NCBI RefSeq assembly: GCF_013342145.1
Contig: NZ_JABUQZ010000001.1
Location: 1,860,001-1,924,000, forward strand
Length of the DNA: 64,000 bases
Reading direction: 5' to 3'
Origin: Haloterrigena gelatinilytica
GTDB taxonomy: Archaea > Halobacteriota > Halobacteria > Halobacteriales > Natrialbaceae
Program-made: the position numbers and the translations under genes
Notes under the pieces: generated by a model
Told to the model about the DNA's origin: nothing
What the model saw: the letters and a program-made list of their open reading frames with translations, nothing else
Databases searched by the model: none
In this document: piece after piece, positions 42,799-49,622 of the stretch
Layout: each line of letters starts with the position of its first letter
How positions within the stretch are numbered: position 1 is the first letter of the stretch

Positions 42799-43092
42799 TC
42801 ACCCGAATCGACCCCCGACCGCCCCATCCCGCTCAACCAGAAGGGTGTCGCCTTCCTTGTGGGGGAAGGGGAACTTGTGATGGGGGAGAGCCACCGTGTC
42901 AGCGGGGATACCGTATTCGGGCCGGACCCGATATCGGACACCCGAGACGGCAACGTAGACGGGGCTTCCGACTACGTCTTCGAGGTCGTCGTAGAGGTCA
43001 TGGGCGACGGCGGCGTTCCTGCCGCTGAAGGGTCGCACATCAACCTCGGGGGCGATGAGGTATCCGCTGCTGAACGATTGTAGGTAGGTCAT
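42799..43092 (-). CDS. 97-residue protein in the packaging module
   Basis: The sequence contains VAHDLYDDLEDVVGSPVYVAVSGVRYRVRPEYGIPADTVALPHHKFPFPHKEGDTLLVERDG, a compact beta-rich fold. It overlaps the stop of the small-terminase candidate by ATGA. Unrecognised; translated with the terminase genes. Confidence 0.62.
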   Translation of the reverse strand: MTYLQSFSSGYLIAPEVDVRPFSGRNAAVAHDLYDDLEDVVGSPVYVAVSGVRYRVRPEYGIPADTVALPHHKFPFPHKEGDTLLVERDGAVGGRFG

Positions 43093-43853
43093 GAATCCGA
43101 TTCGTCCGACGGCGGCCCCTCGAACTCGTCGGGATCGTAGGCTCTGTCGGACTTCGTGATAAGGGATGCGCCGACCTCCGCAAACGACTTGATGAGATCG
43201 GCGGCTTCGTTAGTCTCGTCCGCCTTGAGGCGGGCTTTTCTGGAGATTCCAAGATTGTCCTCCATCCGCATGATGAGCTTCCGTTGGCGCTGCATCATGT
43301 CGGCGAGGTAGTGGGGGATATCATCGAAATACATCTCCCCAGAGGGGCTGAAGACGCGCTTCTGCCCCTTCTCGCCTTCTTTGAAAATCCATCCCTCGGC
43401 TCGCTCTGCGCGAATAATCTCGAGGGCAAGGGCGTGGAACTCGTATTCCGCGTTCGGATCGGTGGAGGTGTCTACGTCATAGGCCTCAGGCCACTCCTCA
43501 GTGACCCACTCGTAGAGTTCGACCTGCCACTCGTTCCCCTCGCGGGTCATCGTGTCGAGTAGCGCCTTGCGTGTTGCCTTCATGCCGTGTTTGAGATTCG
43601 CGTATTTGTCGAGCGATTCCGGGTTGCCGTGTCCGACTCCTCCGTGGAACTTGCACCTCTTGCTGTCGGGATCGAGGTGGCGCTTCACACAGTACCGAGC
43701 CGGGCCATCGTATCCCTCGGGTTGCCGGGGGATCTTGGCGAGGCAGTAGCAGTCCTCAAAATCGTAGTGATTGGAGCGGGGACTCGCCTCGAACTCCTTT
43801 CGGATTTCTGCGAGTTCCATCTTCGTCTTACCACTGACGGACTGCGTTGCCAT
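43089..43853 (-). CDS. Small terminase subunit candidate with Zn-knuckle-like HGG motif
   Basis: 254 residues from ATG 43853; the frame is open further upstream but ATG 43853 follows the conserved TACACTAACATG-type late leader. It contains CYCLAKI..., CVKRHLDPDSKRCKFHGGVGHGNPESLDKYANLKHGM, the Cys/His plus HGG...G..N...HG pattern seen in phage packaging proteins, then a helical oligomerisation region (ADMMQRQRKLIMRMEDNLGISRKARL). First gene of the late operon, where terS is expected. Confidence 0.68.
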   Translation of the reverse strand: MATQSVSGKTKMELAEIRKEFEASPRSNHYDFEDCYCLAKIPRQPEGYDGPARYCVKRHLDPDSKRCKFHGGVGHGNPESLDKYANLKHGMKATRKALLDTMTREGNEWQVELYEWVTEEWPEAYDVDTSTDPNAEYEFHALALEIIRAERAEGWIFKEGEKGQKRVFSPSGEMYFDDIPHYLADMMQRQRKLIMRMEDNLGISRKARLKADETNEAADLIKSFAEVGASLITKSDRAYDPDEFEGPPSDESDS

Positions 43854-44064
43854 GTTAGTGTACTGAAAGAGGGAGAGTAGATCGGGGCCAAAGTAGAGTG
43901 CCCCCAGAGAAACCAACCAGATGTGACCACTCCGGTTTAGTCCAATTCTGCGGGAAGTCAAGCTCCCTGATTAGGAGTCTCCCTTCCCCGAATTAGGTTA
44001 GAAGGGTAGAACCGAGAACGACTGGCCCCTATGAGCGGTCACAGTAGAAACTGAATACAGAAGG

Positions 44065-44080
44065 AACCAGACCCAACCAG
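44065..44080 (+). repeat. Leader-like AACCAGACCCAACCAG element
   Basis: It matches the core of the early-gene leader on the plus strand but has no start codon after it. Transcribed as part of the late leader (minus), it would be complementary to early mRNA leaders. Confidence 0.5.
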
Positions 44081-44104
44081 TCCGACTGAAGCCAGTTGTT
44101 CTCA

Positions 44105-44155
44105 CTCCTATTAATATACATCCTTTTATATAGGGGGTCGGGGGTTTATACGTGA
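44105..44155. promoter_or_regulatory. Shared promoter-like module, copy B
   Basis: CTCCTATTAATATACATCC, then TTTTATATAGGGGG and TAGGGGGTCGGGGGTTTATA. The 20-bp core is identical to 12361-12380 and the first part matches 25524. Confidence 0.6.
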
Positions 44156-44259
44156 TCTCTCGGAGAAGGTGTCAGTTCTCTCGGTGGTAGCACTCAAAGT
44201 ACCAGAAAGGATTGCCACTTACTTGAAAATGTACCCGTTCGGGCGCATTAGACGATGAT

Positions 44260-44319
44260 GGGAGAATTTTGAGCGCCCCTCCCGTAGTAGGCAAGCGGCT
44301 GGGCGCTCGGTATTCTCCC
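44260..44319 (+). ncRNA. Nested stem-loop with GTAGTAGGCAAGCGGCTG loop
   Basis: Outer stem GGGAGAAT/ATTCTCCC (8 bp) and inner stem GAGCGCCC/GGGCGCTC (8 bp) enclose a loop with CCCGTAGTAGGCAAGCGGCT. The same loop sequence, on an unrelated 9-bp stem, occurs at 45260. Stems differ in sequence while the loop is conserved, indicating selection on structure and loop. The loop resembles a tRNA D-arm. Confidence 0.55.
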
Positions 44320-44342
44320 CTATGCGCGAAGCCGGGGACGAT

Positions 44343-44633
44343 TTACTGCATTATAACGTCATAGTCGAATCCGGGGCCACGGATTCGTTTGGAGATGGAT
44401 TTCGACTCTTTGGCGATGGATTGTAACTCGCTGGGAGTGAGGCTACCTTCGTCAATTGCTGTCTCGAGTTCCTCGTGGAGTTCATCGAGCCGGTCGATAC
44501 CTCCAGAGTGGGATGCTTCGCTCTGGAGGTTTTCAATCGCTCCTAAGATATCGTCTGCGAGGCGGTCGAGGTTCGCCTCGGTGATCTCGGGGAGGTTGAA
44601 CAGCGTCTTTTGTGCGGATGTGAGTCTCGACAT
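44343..44633 (-). CDS. Small helical acidic protein
   Basis: 96 residues: LTSAQKTLFNLPEITEANLDRLADDILGAIENLQSEAS...LDELHEELETAIDEGSLTPSELQSIAKE. It is all-helical, probably a coiled-coil dimer. It lies just outside the late promoter on the minus strand; TATA-like TTATAAGTTTT sits near 44657. It may be a regulator, unproven. Confidence 0.6.
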   Translation of the reverse strand: MSRLTSAQKTLFNLPEITEANLDRLADDILGAIENLQSEASHSGGIDRLDELHEELETAIDEGSLTPSELQSIAKESKSISKRIRGPGFDYDVIMQ

Positions 44634-44689
44634 ACCTTGACAATGTTATTGAATCCTTATAAGTTTTGTAGGGTGACGAATCCTCGAAC

Positions 44690-44930
44690 AAGGCCCCTTC
44701 TGCGGATTCCACGAAACCCTTTTAGCGCCCTGTCGCCTCCTTCCGCTCGGGGAATCCTTTGGTCGGGATTCGCCCAGCATTTGGGTCTGGTTGGCCCACC
44801 AAGGTCAACTGGAAGGCGTCTGGGCACGTCTTCACCCGGCTGGTTACCGGGAACGCCCTTTCAAACTTCAATACTCGATAGCGGCAGGAACGCTTCCCCT
44901 TCCAGCGGATTTTTAAACTAAAATCTGTTA
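44690..44930 (+). ncRNA. Intergenic RNA candidate carrying the exact leader complement
   Basis: 240 bp without ORF on the plus strand. It holds CATTTGGGTCTGGTTGG at 44778-44794, the exact reverse complement (17 of 17) of the leader CCAACCAGACCCAAATG, then CACCCGG-CTGGTTA-CCGGGAACG (5-bp stem, 7-nt loop) and an AAGGCCCCTTCTG element at its left end. The arrangement matches 11690-11862. The alternative is a minus-strand leader followed by a 44-codon ORF (MLGESRPKDSP...). Transcript direction must be tested. Confidence 0.45.
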
Positions 44931-44939
44931 GCAGGGCCA

Positions 44940-45191
44940 ATGAAGCAGTCATCGGCGTTTTCACTCACTAACGAGATAGTTGAACAAGTAGCCGAACACG
45001 AGAATGTTGATCCAGTCGAGCTACCTCCCCTATACGATACTGTTGATGTCGAATCTCTGGAAGCTCTTTTTGAGAACTCCCACTCAGATATCCGAGTGCA
45101 GTTCTCCTACATAGGCTACGATGTGACGGTCTCCGACTCCGACTCCGACTCAATCGAGGTCTCGCAGTCCGGCTCGCAGACTTCCCGCTGA
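44940..45191 (+). CDS. HalOD1-like domain protein
   Basis: 83 residues. NEIVEQVAEHENVDPVELPPLYDTVDVESLEALFENS, then VQFSYIGYDVTVSDSDSDSIEV, is the halobacterial output domain HalOD1 pattern, usually found alone or fused to response regulators. The first gene on the early side, close to the DUF7344-like regulator, so probably part of the control circuit of the provirus. The C-terminus is Ser/Asp-rich. Confidence 0.8.
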   Translation: MKQSSAFSLTNEIVEQVAEHENVDPVELPPLYDTVDVESLEALFENSHSDIRVQFSYIGYDVTVSDSDSDSIEVSQSGSQTSR

Positions 45192-45259
45192 TAGAGGCTG
45201 ACCTGTAAGGATAAGACCTTATATTAAGTAAAGCCAATATCTCTGTGGCGACTTCAGTA

Positions 45260-45297
45260 AAGGGGCCACCCCGTGGTAGGCAAGCGGCTGGCCCCTT
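45260..45297 (+). ncRNA. Stem-loop with GTGGTAGGCAAGCGGC loop
   Basis: 9-bp stem AAGGGGCCA/TGGCCCCTT with 20-nt loop CCCCGTGGTAGGCAAGCGGC. It shares loop sequence with 44260-44319 but not the stem. It lies between the HalOD1-like and DUF7344-like genes. Confidence 0.55.
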
Positions 45298-45468
45298 GAA
45301 CGGTCGCCATTAAGCGACCAGCGGTGTTTTGGGTGGCGACGGCATAAGTTTCGTGTATTACCGTTCGATGTGGCCTTTTTGTTCAGGATTTCAAATAATA
45401 TTCTCTCCGTTGCAGCCAAACTGCTAAGGGACAGTCCTCTTCCGGATTAGAACACTATCTTCTCTTAG

Positions 45469-45801
45469 ATGATAGAATCCATCAACGAGGAAGGCAGTGC
45501 GAACTTGAACACTGATAGCCTTTTTAATCTACTTGCGAATCAACGGCGGCGGTATGCTCTCTCCGTTCTTTCTAAGCATCAAAATCCAATTGCGCTGGCT
45601 GACCTTGCAGAAGAGGTGGCAATACGGGAGGAAGACACCAAAATTACTGATATCTCACCGGAGAAGGTGAAGAATATCTACATGATGCTCTACCACGCAC
45701 ATATTCCGAAACTGGAAGATGAGAATTTCGTTGAGTACAATCAAGATCGGGATACAGTTATCCCGAAATTTGACGCCGACCGGCTTCAATCTCTTCTTTA
45801 A
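45469..45801 (+). CDS. DUF7344-like winged-helix regulator
   Basis: 110 residues. LFNLLANQRRRYALSVLSKHQNPIALADLAEEVAIREED, then NIYMMLYHAHIPKLEDENFVEYNQDRDTVIPKFD, is a good match to the haloarchaeal DUF7344 winged-helix family (paralogue at 14052). Paired with the HalOD1-like protein next to the late promoter, it is a candidate early/late or lysogeny regulator. Confidence 0.82.
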   Translation: MIESINEEGSANLNTDSLFNLLANQRRRYALSVLSKHQNPIALADLAEEVAIREEDTKITDISPEKVKNIYMMLYHAHIPKLEDENFVEYNQDRDTVIPKFDADRLQSLL

Positions 45802-45966
45802 GACCCTTTATATACCCAAAATCAGCATATTTTCGAGGCGACTAACGTACTTTTCCGCCGCATCCGGCCCGAACGGTGTAATAACCGCCCTTAAGGGCCG
45901 TACATGGCTCCCTCAAGGGGCCTTACACGGCCCGCCCCTCAACACCGGCCCCGATCACGACTCCAA

Positions 45967-46018
45967 CACTGAGTAGTACCACTAAGCGTACATCCGCTTA
46001 CCACTGAGTGATATCACT
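45967..46018. repeat. Iteron/operator-like arrangement
   Basis: Two copies of CACTGAGT-N5-CACT, 35 bp apart, flank the inverted repeat TAAGCG-N6-CGCTTA. Symmetric spacing of this kind suits a dimeric DNA-binding protein or a replication initiator. Confidence 0.5.
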
Positions 46019-46485
46019 GGTTCTGGATCGCTCGAGACCGTCGATAGGCTTAGATAGGAGAAGCGAAATATTACTGCGCCGCATCGTCTAAGGGGGCCGT
46101 CTGGGCAAGGTCGATAAAGGCCGCCGAGAAGGGCCGACGGGTAAGAATACGGCACTTTAGTCCTACACGGCGCGACGGTCGTACACGGCGCTTGACACGA
46201 CACCGTACACGGGAAGCCTAAAACGCCGCAGACCGCACACAGCAGCCTTCTACTGCGGGAACACGACTGCCGCGCTTGGCCCGCCACGACCGCCACGCTT
46301 GCCTGCAACGATATACCTACATACTCGAAGCTTGAGACTGCCGTCTACGGCCTTCTCCAGCCTTCTACCCTTCTTACATGGTTCTACATGGTATGCTAAC
46401 TGGTTAGATGACATGACGTTAGGTTAGTCTTGAGTTAGAAGGTCTGAAACCTCCACAAACAGCCGAGATAGGGGTACACGACAGC

Positions 46486-46494
46486 CTTATATAC
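46486..46494 (+). promoter_or_regulatory. TATA box of the structured RNA
   Basis: CTTATATAC lies about 25 nt upstream of the first hairpins (46520), positioned for transcription through 46.51-47.5 kb. Confidence 0.5.
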
Positions 46495-46509
46495 TCCTCA
46501 CTCTTACGG

Positions 46510-47505
46510 GAGTTCGCCGATGAAGGCCCCTCGGGGCTGGAGGTTTTTGCGATGTACGCCCCGCTCCCGTGGCGACATGGCCGTTCTCGGCCCCGCCGGG
46601 GAGCGCGGCGTTGTGGGGTTCTCCGGTTAGGGGCCGGGCAAGCGTGGTATGCGCTCCCGGTCTCCCGCTAACAGCCAAACGGCGATAGGCGGGAAAGACG
46701 GCCCCCTTAACGGCCCGAAAGGGTCGGACTGACGGTTTGAGACCGTCTAAGGGTATGTGTGCGGTCGTATAAGCGGCCAATCACGGCGCTTCCGATTCAT
46801 GCAGGTGCGGCCTGCCGCTGATAGGCGTCAATCACTGGAAAAATACAACGTAGCCCAAACCCGGAGAATCCCGGCTCCCGTCGGGGAGCCAAAGACGGCC
46901 CCGCTGTTAACAAGCGGGGCGTTAAGCCCCTCTCCCGCCCGCGAGAGTGCGTAACGCGACGACTAAGAATCGCCGTATTCGCCCCTTCAATCCGCCCCGT
47001 CGGGGACTGTTGAAGGCTTGTAGCACGGGAGAGAGACCGACGGGGCGTACCTATGCGAACGTGAATCGGGATCGGGAGTAACCGACCGAGACACGTTAAA
47101 ACGCCAAAATCACGTAACCCAGCGCGTTAGGTCAACTTATCCGTAGTACCTTCGCCCCATGCCCTTCCGGGCATGAATATCCCGACTATTCCGGCCCCTT
47201 CCGGGGCCGTGGGAAGTCGGCGGGATAGGGTAAGAAGGGAAGGGACGTATCCGACCGATCCCCTCGGGGAAAGCGCGTAACGAAGTGGATTTGATTTTGG
47301 CGGCGTGAAACCGCCGAAACCCGGCCCAACAGGGCCGGACAAGCGAACGAAACCGCCGACGAAACCAACTTTCCTAAAGCTCCCTTCGGGGAGAATAGCA
47401 AACGGTCGAAACACGGGAGCGAAACCCCGTGTCGGTCGGAAATTAGCCTACCGACCCATTGACGATGACCTTGGCTCCGCCCCTTCGGGGCGTGCAACGA
47501 CCCAA
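46510..47505 (+). ncRNA. Candidate giant structured viral RNA (about 1 kb)
   Basis: No credible ORF, but dense perfect foldbacks. A long stem pairs 46556-46567 with 46600-46611 (ACGCC-CGCTCC / GGAGCG-GGCGT). Hairpins include GACGGT-TTGAG-ACCGTC (46731), GGCTCCC-GTCG-GGGAGCC (46873), GCCCCGCT-N7-AGCGGGGC (46899), CCTTCAA..CCCC-GTC-GGGG..TTGAAGG (46984), CATGCCC-TTCC-GGGCATG (47159), GGCCCC-TTCC-GGGGCC within CCGACT/AGTCGG (47183-47219), CCGGCCC-AACA-GGGCCGG (47322), CTCCC-TTCG-GGGAG (47380), ACACGGG-N8-CCCGTGT (47411) and GCCCC-TTCG-GGGC (47479). UUCG and GNRA-type loops mark a stable folded RNA. It ends in the early-gene leader of the 47524 gene. No known RNA family is recognised. Confidence 0.6.
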
Positions 47506-47523
47506 CCAGACCCAAATTCAATC

Positions 47524-48141
47524 ATGGCATTTAGCCTCCCCAGCGACGACGTTAGCACCGAAACCGAGACCGAAACCGAAACCGAGACCGAAACCGAAAC
47601 CGAGACCGAAACCGAAACCGAGACCGTCTTCGGCGGCGAGCGGGTTGAAGAATACGAAGACTACTGGAAAGCGATCTCGATGGTCCGACTTCTTAAGAAG
47701 TCGTGCAAGGCCCTCGGTGTCGCAAAGGTGAAGGATCAGGGCCGCTCCCCGTGGGCCGACCACTACGGCCACTTCGCCGGAATCGCCTACGGCACCGACG
47801 ACGAAACCGGCCTTAAGGACGTGTGCGACGAACTCGACGGCAACCTTCCGACCTACAAAGACGAGTTCGGCGAGCCGAAAGGGGAGTTCGACGTAATCAC
47901 GAAGGATAACGCCGAGGACTTCGGCCTTCCCGCCGATGAGTTCGGCGACGACGAAGATCCCATTTTCGTCCCAGTCGAATACGACGCCCCGGAAGAAGTG
48001 TGGTACGCCGAAGAAGGCGAAGAAGTGGACGATGACGCCGTTACCGGCACCCTTGAGGGTGTTAGCGGAGTCGGCGAAGCCCGAGCTGAAGAAGCCCTCG
48101 AACTTCTGAAGAAGGCCGGGATGAAGGTCGTCTGGGCCTAA
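47524..48141 (+). CDS. Early protein with Thr-Glu repeat tract and C-terminal HhH-like motif
   Basis: 205 residues from ATG 47524, which is marked by the CCAACCAGACCCAAATTC leader; the open frame extends upstream into the structured RNA but without coding character. Residues 12-34 are a pure (Glu-Thr)n tract encoded by an 18-bp period. The rest is acidic, with YGHFAGIAYGTDDETGLKDVCDELDG and a C-terminal GTLEGVSGVGEARAEEALELL helix-hairpin-helix, which binds DNA non-specifically in other proteins. Possibly a nucleoid or replication accessory protein. Confidence 0.7.
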   Translation: MAFSLPSDDVSTETETETETETETETETETETETVFGGERVEEYEDYWKAISMVRLLKKSCKALGVAKVKDQGRSPWADHYGHFAGIAYGTDDETGLKDVCDELDGNLPTYKDEFGEPKGEFDVITKDNAEDFGLPADEFGDDEDPIFVPVEYDAPEEVWYAEEGEEVDDDAVTGTLEGVSGVGEARAEEALELLKKAGMKVVWA

Positions 48142-48186
48142 ATCAACAGGAACCGCGAGACCAATCAAAACCAACCAATCAGACCC

Positions 48187-48336
48187 ATGTTTACCGATAA
48201 CGACCCCGACCACACCGAGCCGAACGCTTACGACGACCGCGACGACAACAGCCCTGAGTTCGAGGTTGAAGACGAATTGGCCTTCGGGATCGGCTTCGAT
48301 CTCCCCGATCCCGCCGACGATCCCTTGCCCTTCTGA
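48187..48336 (+). CDS. 49-residue acidic protein with SSB-like tip
   Basis: Strongly acidic throughout (DNDPDHTEPNAYDDRDDN) and ending PADDPLPF. The end resembles the acidic DDxxPF tip of bacterial single-stranded DNA-binding proteins, which docks partner proteins. Preceded by CCAACCAATCAGACCCATG. It has no folded domain of its own; mimicry is a guess. Confidence 0.6.
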   Translation: MFTDNDPDHTEPNAYDDRDDNSPEFEVEDELAFGIGFDLPDPADDPLPF

Positions 48337-48370
48337 CCGGCACGGTTAAGACCCCTTACGGGGTTATGAT

Positions 48371-48425
48371 GGCGGCTTGCTGAGAGTGACGGACTTCTAA
48401 TCGGGTTCAAATCCCGGCTCGGCCA
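48371..48425 (+). other. Reduced tRNA-Arg(UCU)-like element
   Basis: GACGGACTTCTAATC is the anticodon-arm sequence of a haloarchaeal tRNA-Arg(UCU), immediately followed by T-arm TCGGG-TTCAAAT-CCCGG and CTCGGCC-A. The 3' side of the anticodon stem and the variable loop are missing, and no good 5' acceptor partner is visible (GGCGGCT pairs at only four positions). It is therefore a truncated tRNA or tRNA mimic, not a standard tRNA gene. A GACCCC-TTAC-GGGGTT hairpin lies just upstream. Confidence 0.5.
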
Positions 48426-48456
48426 TTTGGCCTTGTGCCAAAATCCAACCAGACCC

Positions 48457-48627
48457 ATGAGTGGCTACGACGACGACGGCGACCGAGAATCGTACAAAAC
48501 CTACGGCGGCGCTTGTGACCCAAGCCCTGACGATTTATTCATCACCGCCGACCGAGACCGCGACGAGTTCTCGCAGAACCGCGAAGACCGCCAGCACGGC
48601 GAGACGATGAACGACCTATTCGAGTAA
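48457..48627 (+). CDS. 56-residue acidic early protein
   Basis: MSGYDDDGDRESYKTYGGAC..., ending GETMNDLFE. The start is fixed by leader CCAACCAGACCCATG; the open frame upstream covers the tRNA-like element. Highly charged, probably unstructured. Unknown. Confidence 0.6.
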   Translation: MSGYDDDGDRESYKTYGGACDPSPDDLFITADRDRDEFSQNREDRQHGETMNDLFE

Positions 48628-48631
48628 AACC

Positions 48632-48847
48632 ATGAGCATCTACAACAACGACTGGAAAGACGTACCACCCGGCTACTACGCCGATCCCGAAATCAAAGCC
48701 CGACACGACCGCCGCGTTCTTGACGAGCGTCGGTTCTCCCGGCTCGTTGAAATCGAACTCGGAAAAATGGGCCTTGACCGGCACACGGATATCCCGACCA
48801 AGGAGCAAATCGAGACCGCCGAAGACCGCGCCCGACAAAAGTTCTAA
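48632..48847 (+). CDS. 71-residue early protein
   Basis: SIYNNDWKDVPPGYYADPEIKARHDRRVLDERRFSRLVEIELGKMGLDRHTDIPTKEQIETAEDRARQKF: aromatic N-terminus and charged helical C-terminal half. Four nt after the previous stop. Unrecognised. Confidence 0.65.
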   Translation: MSIYNNDWKDVPPGYYADPEIKARHDRRVLDERRFSRLVEIELGKMGLDRHTDIPTKEQIETAEDRARQKF

Positions 48848-48854
48848 ACCAGCC

Positions 48855-49001
48855 ATGACCGTTACCAACGACGAATACATCAACGCCCTGCTCGTTCTCG
48901 AAACAGCCCGCGACGACGTGGAAACAACCGACGACGAAACCCGCGTTCTTCAGGAAGCTCACTCCATCCTTCAGGAATACCGCAAAGCGGGTGAACTCTG
49001 A
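48855..49001 (+). CDS. 48-residue helical early protein
   Basis: MTVTNDEYINALLVLETARDD... with HSILQEYRKAGEL at the end; two amphipathic helices. The stop overlaps the next start (TGATG). Unknown. Confidence 0.6.
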   Translation: MTVTNDEYINALLVLETARDDVETTDDETRVLQEAHSILQEYRKAGEL

Positions 49002-49129
49002 TGTGCATTTTCACCGACGATTGCGACGGCGACGAGAGAGATTACTGGGAAGACGAACCGAGCCACTTCGGCGGTGAGACCATTACGGCCTTCGGCTGCG
49101 AGAAGTGCGGCTTCTCCGACGCATTATGA
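49001..49129 (+). CDS. 42-residue protein with C-terminal Cys pair
   Basis: MCIFTDDCDGDERDYWEDE..., ending AFGCEKCGFSDAL. Four cysteines (C2, C8, CxxC) could form a small zinc site. Coupled by overlap at both ends. Confidence 0.6.
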   Translation: MCIFTDDCDGDERDYWEDEPSHFGGETITAFGCEKCGFSDAL

Positions 49130-49251
49130 AGCCCAAGTTCGAGTCGGTGACCTGCCTCGACTGCGGGAGTGAGAACCTGAATCAGACCGCAGACCCCGTC
49201 AATCCCCGCGTCTGCCTTCAATGGTGCGAGGGTTGCGGCGAAGTCCAATAA
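49126..49251 (+). CDS. 41-residue zinc-ribbon protein
   Basis: VTCLDCGSENLNQ...VCLQWCEGCGEVQ: CxxC...CxxxCxxC, a minimal zinc ribbon. Overlaps the previous gene by ATGA. Nucleic-acid or protein contact is likely for such knuckles. Confidence 0.65.
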   Translation: MKPKFESVTCLDCGSENLNQTADPVNPRVCLQWCEGCGEVQ

Positions 49252-49270
49252 CCACCCAACCAGACCCAAA

Positions 49271-49396
49271 ATGTACGACGAAGTTCCCCGACGACGAAAC
49301 GCGAAGCGCGAATACTGTCCCCGCTGCGACGCTGCGACGACCTTCCTATTCGACTACGGCCTCGGCTACTTCATCTGCTCGGAGTGTGAGCTGTGA
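49271..49396 (+). CDS. 41-residue zinc-ribbon protein
   Basis: REYCPRCDAATTFLFDYGLGYFICSECEL: CxxC-N15-CxxC zinc ribbon with a basic N-terminus (RRRNAKR). Leader CCAACCAGACCCAAAATG abuts the start. Confidence 0.7.
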   Translation: MYDEVPRRRNAKREYCPRCDAATTFLFDYGLGYFICSECEL

Positions 49397-49539
49397 TGAA
49401 TCGAGAAGACCACATCGAGTTCCTTCGGGCGCTGAACGACGACTACCTCATGAAGCACATCAAGATGTACGTCCGAAACGGGATGGACGAACAAGCGGCT
49501 CGGGCCTTAGCGGAACGAGACCGCCGAAAATCTACCTGA
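49396..49539 (+). CDS. 47-residue helical early protein
   Basis: MNREDHIEFLRALNDDYLMKHIKMYVRNGMDEQAARALAERDRR: two helices, basic end. Starts by TGATG overlap with the zinc-ribbon gene. Confidence 0.6.
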   Translation: MNREDHIEFLRALNDDYLMKHIKMYVRNGMDEQAARALAERDRRKST

Positions 49540-49622
49540 CCGATAGAGTTATCGTCCCCCATGAGATTAGGATGGGGGCTACCCAATCCGGCGGGAACGC
49601 CGGTACTCCTAACCAGACCCAA

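Larger units (their letters stand above)
43854..44342 (-). promoter_or_regulatory. Late-operon control region
   Basis: About 490 bp without ORF. On the minus strand it carries CCCCCTATATAAAAGG (TATA box near 44127-44138) and TGTATATTAATAGGAG, then a leader of about 250 nt that includes the leader-complement CTGGTTGGGTCTGGTT (44065-44080) and a CCAATTCTGCGGGAAG repeat (43942-43980). This is the best candidate for the promoter of the whole terminase-to-tube operon. Confidence 0.6.
45802..46509 (+). promoter_or_regulatory. Gene-free control segment with TATA box and operator-like repeats
   Basis: No coding frame with host-like character. TTTATATA at 45807-45814 could start a transcript rightward. 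ATTTTCGAGGCG..TAACGTA at 45829 matches 12617. Short repeats of TACACGGCG occur at 46165-46200. At 45967-46018 there is a symmetric repeat arrangement (separate entry). A second TATA box is at 46486. Confidence 0.5.

Noticed and set aside
46487-46780. Minus-strand 97-codon ORF and others within 46.5-47.5 kb (also 47186-47521)
   Set aside because: They are crossed by perfect hairpins and lack acidic haloarchaeal composition; the segment is better explained as structured RNA.
47557-47624. 18-bp coding repeat (Glu-Thr tract) as a regulatory microsatellite
   Set aside because: In frame, period a multiple of three, and readily explained as a disordered acidic linker.
48371-48425. Functional tRNA-Arg(UCU) gene
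   Set aside because: The anticodon stem 3' side, variable loop and 5' acceptor partner are missing.
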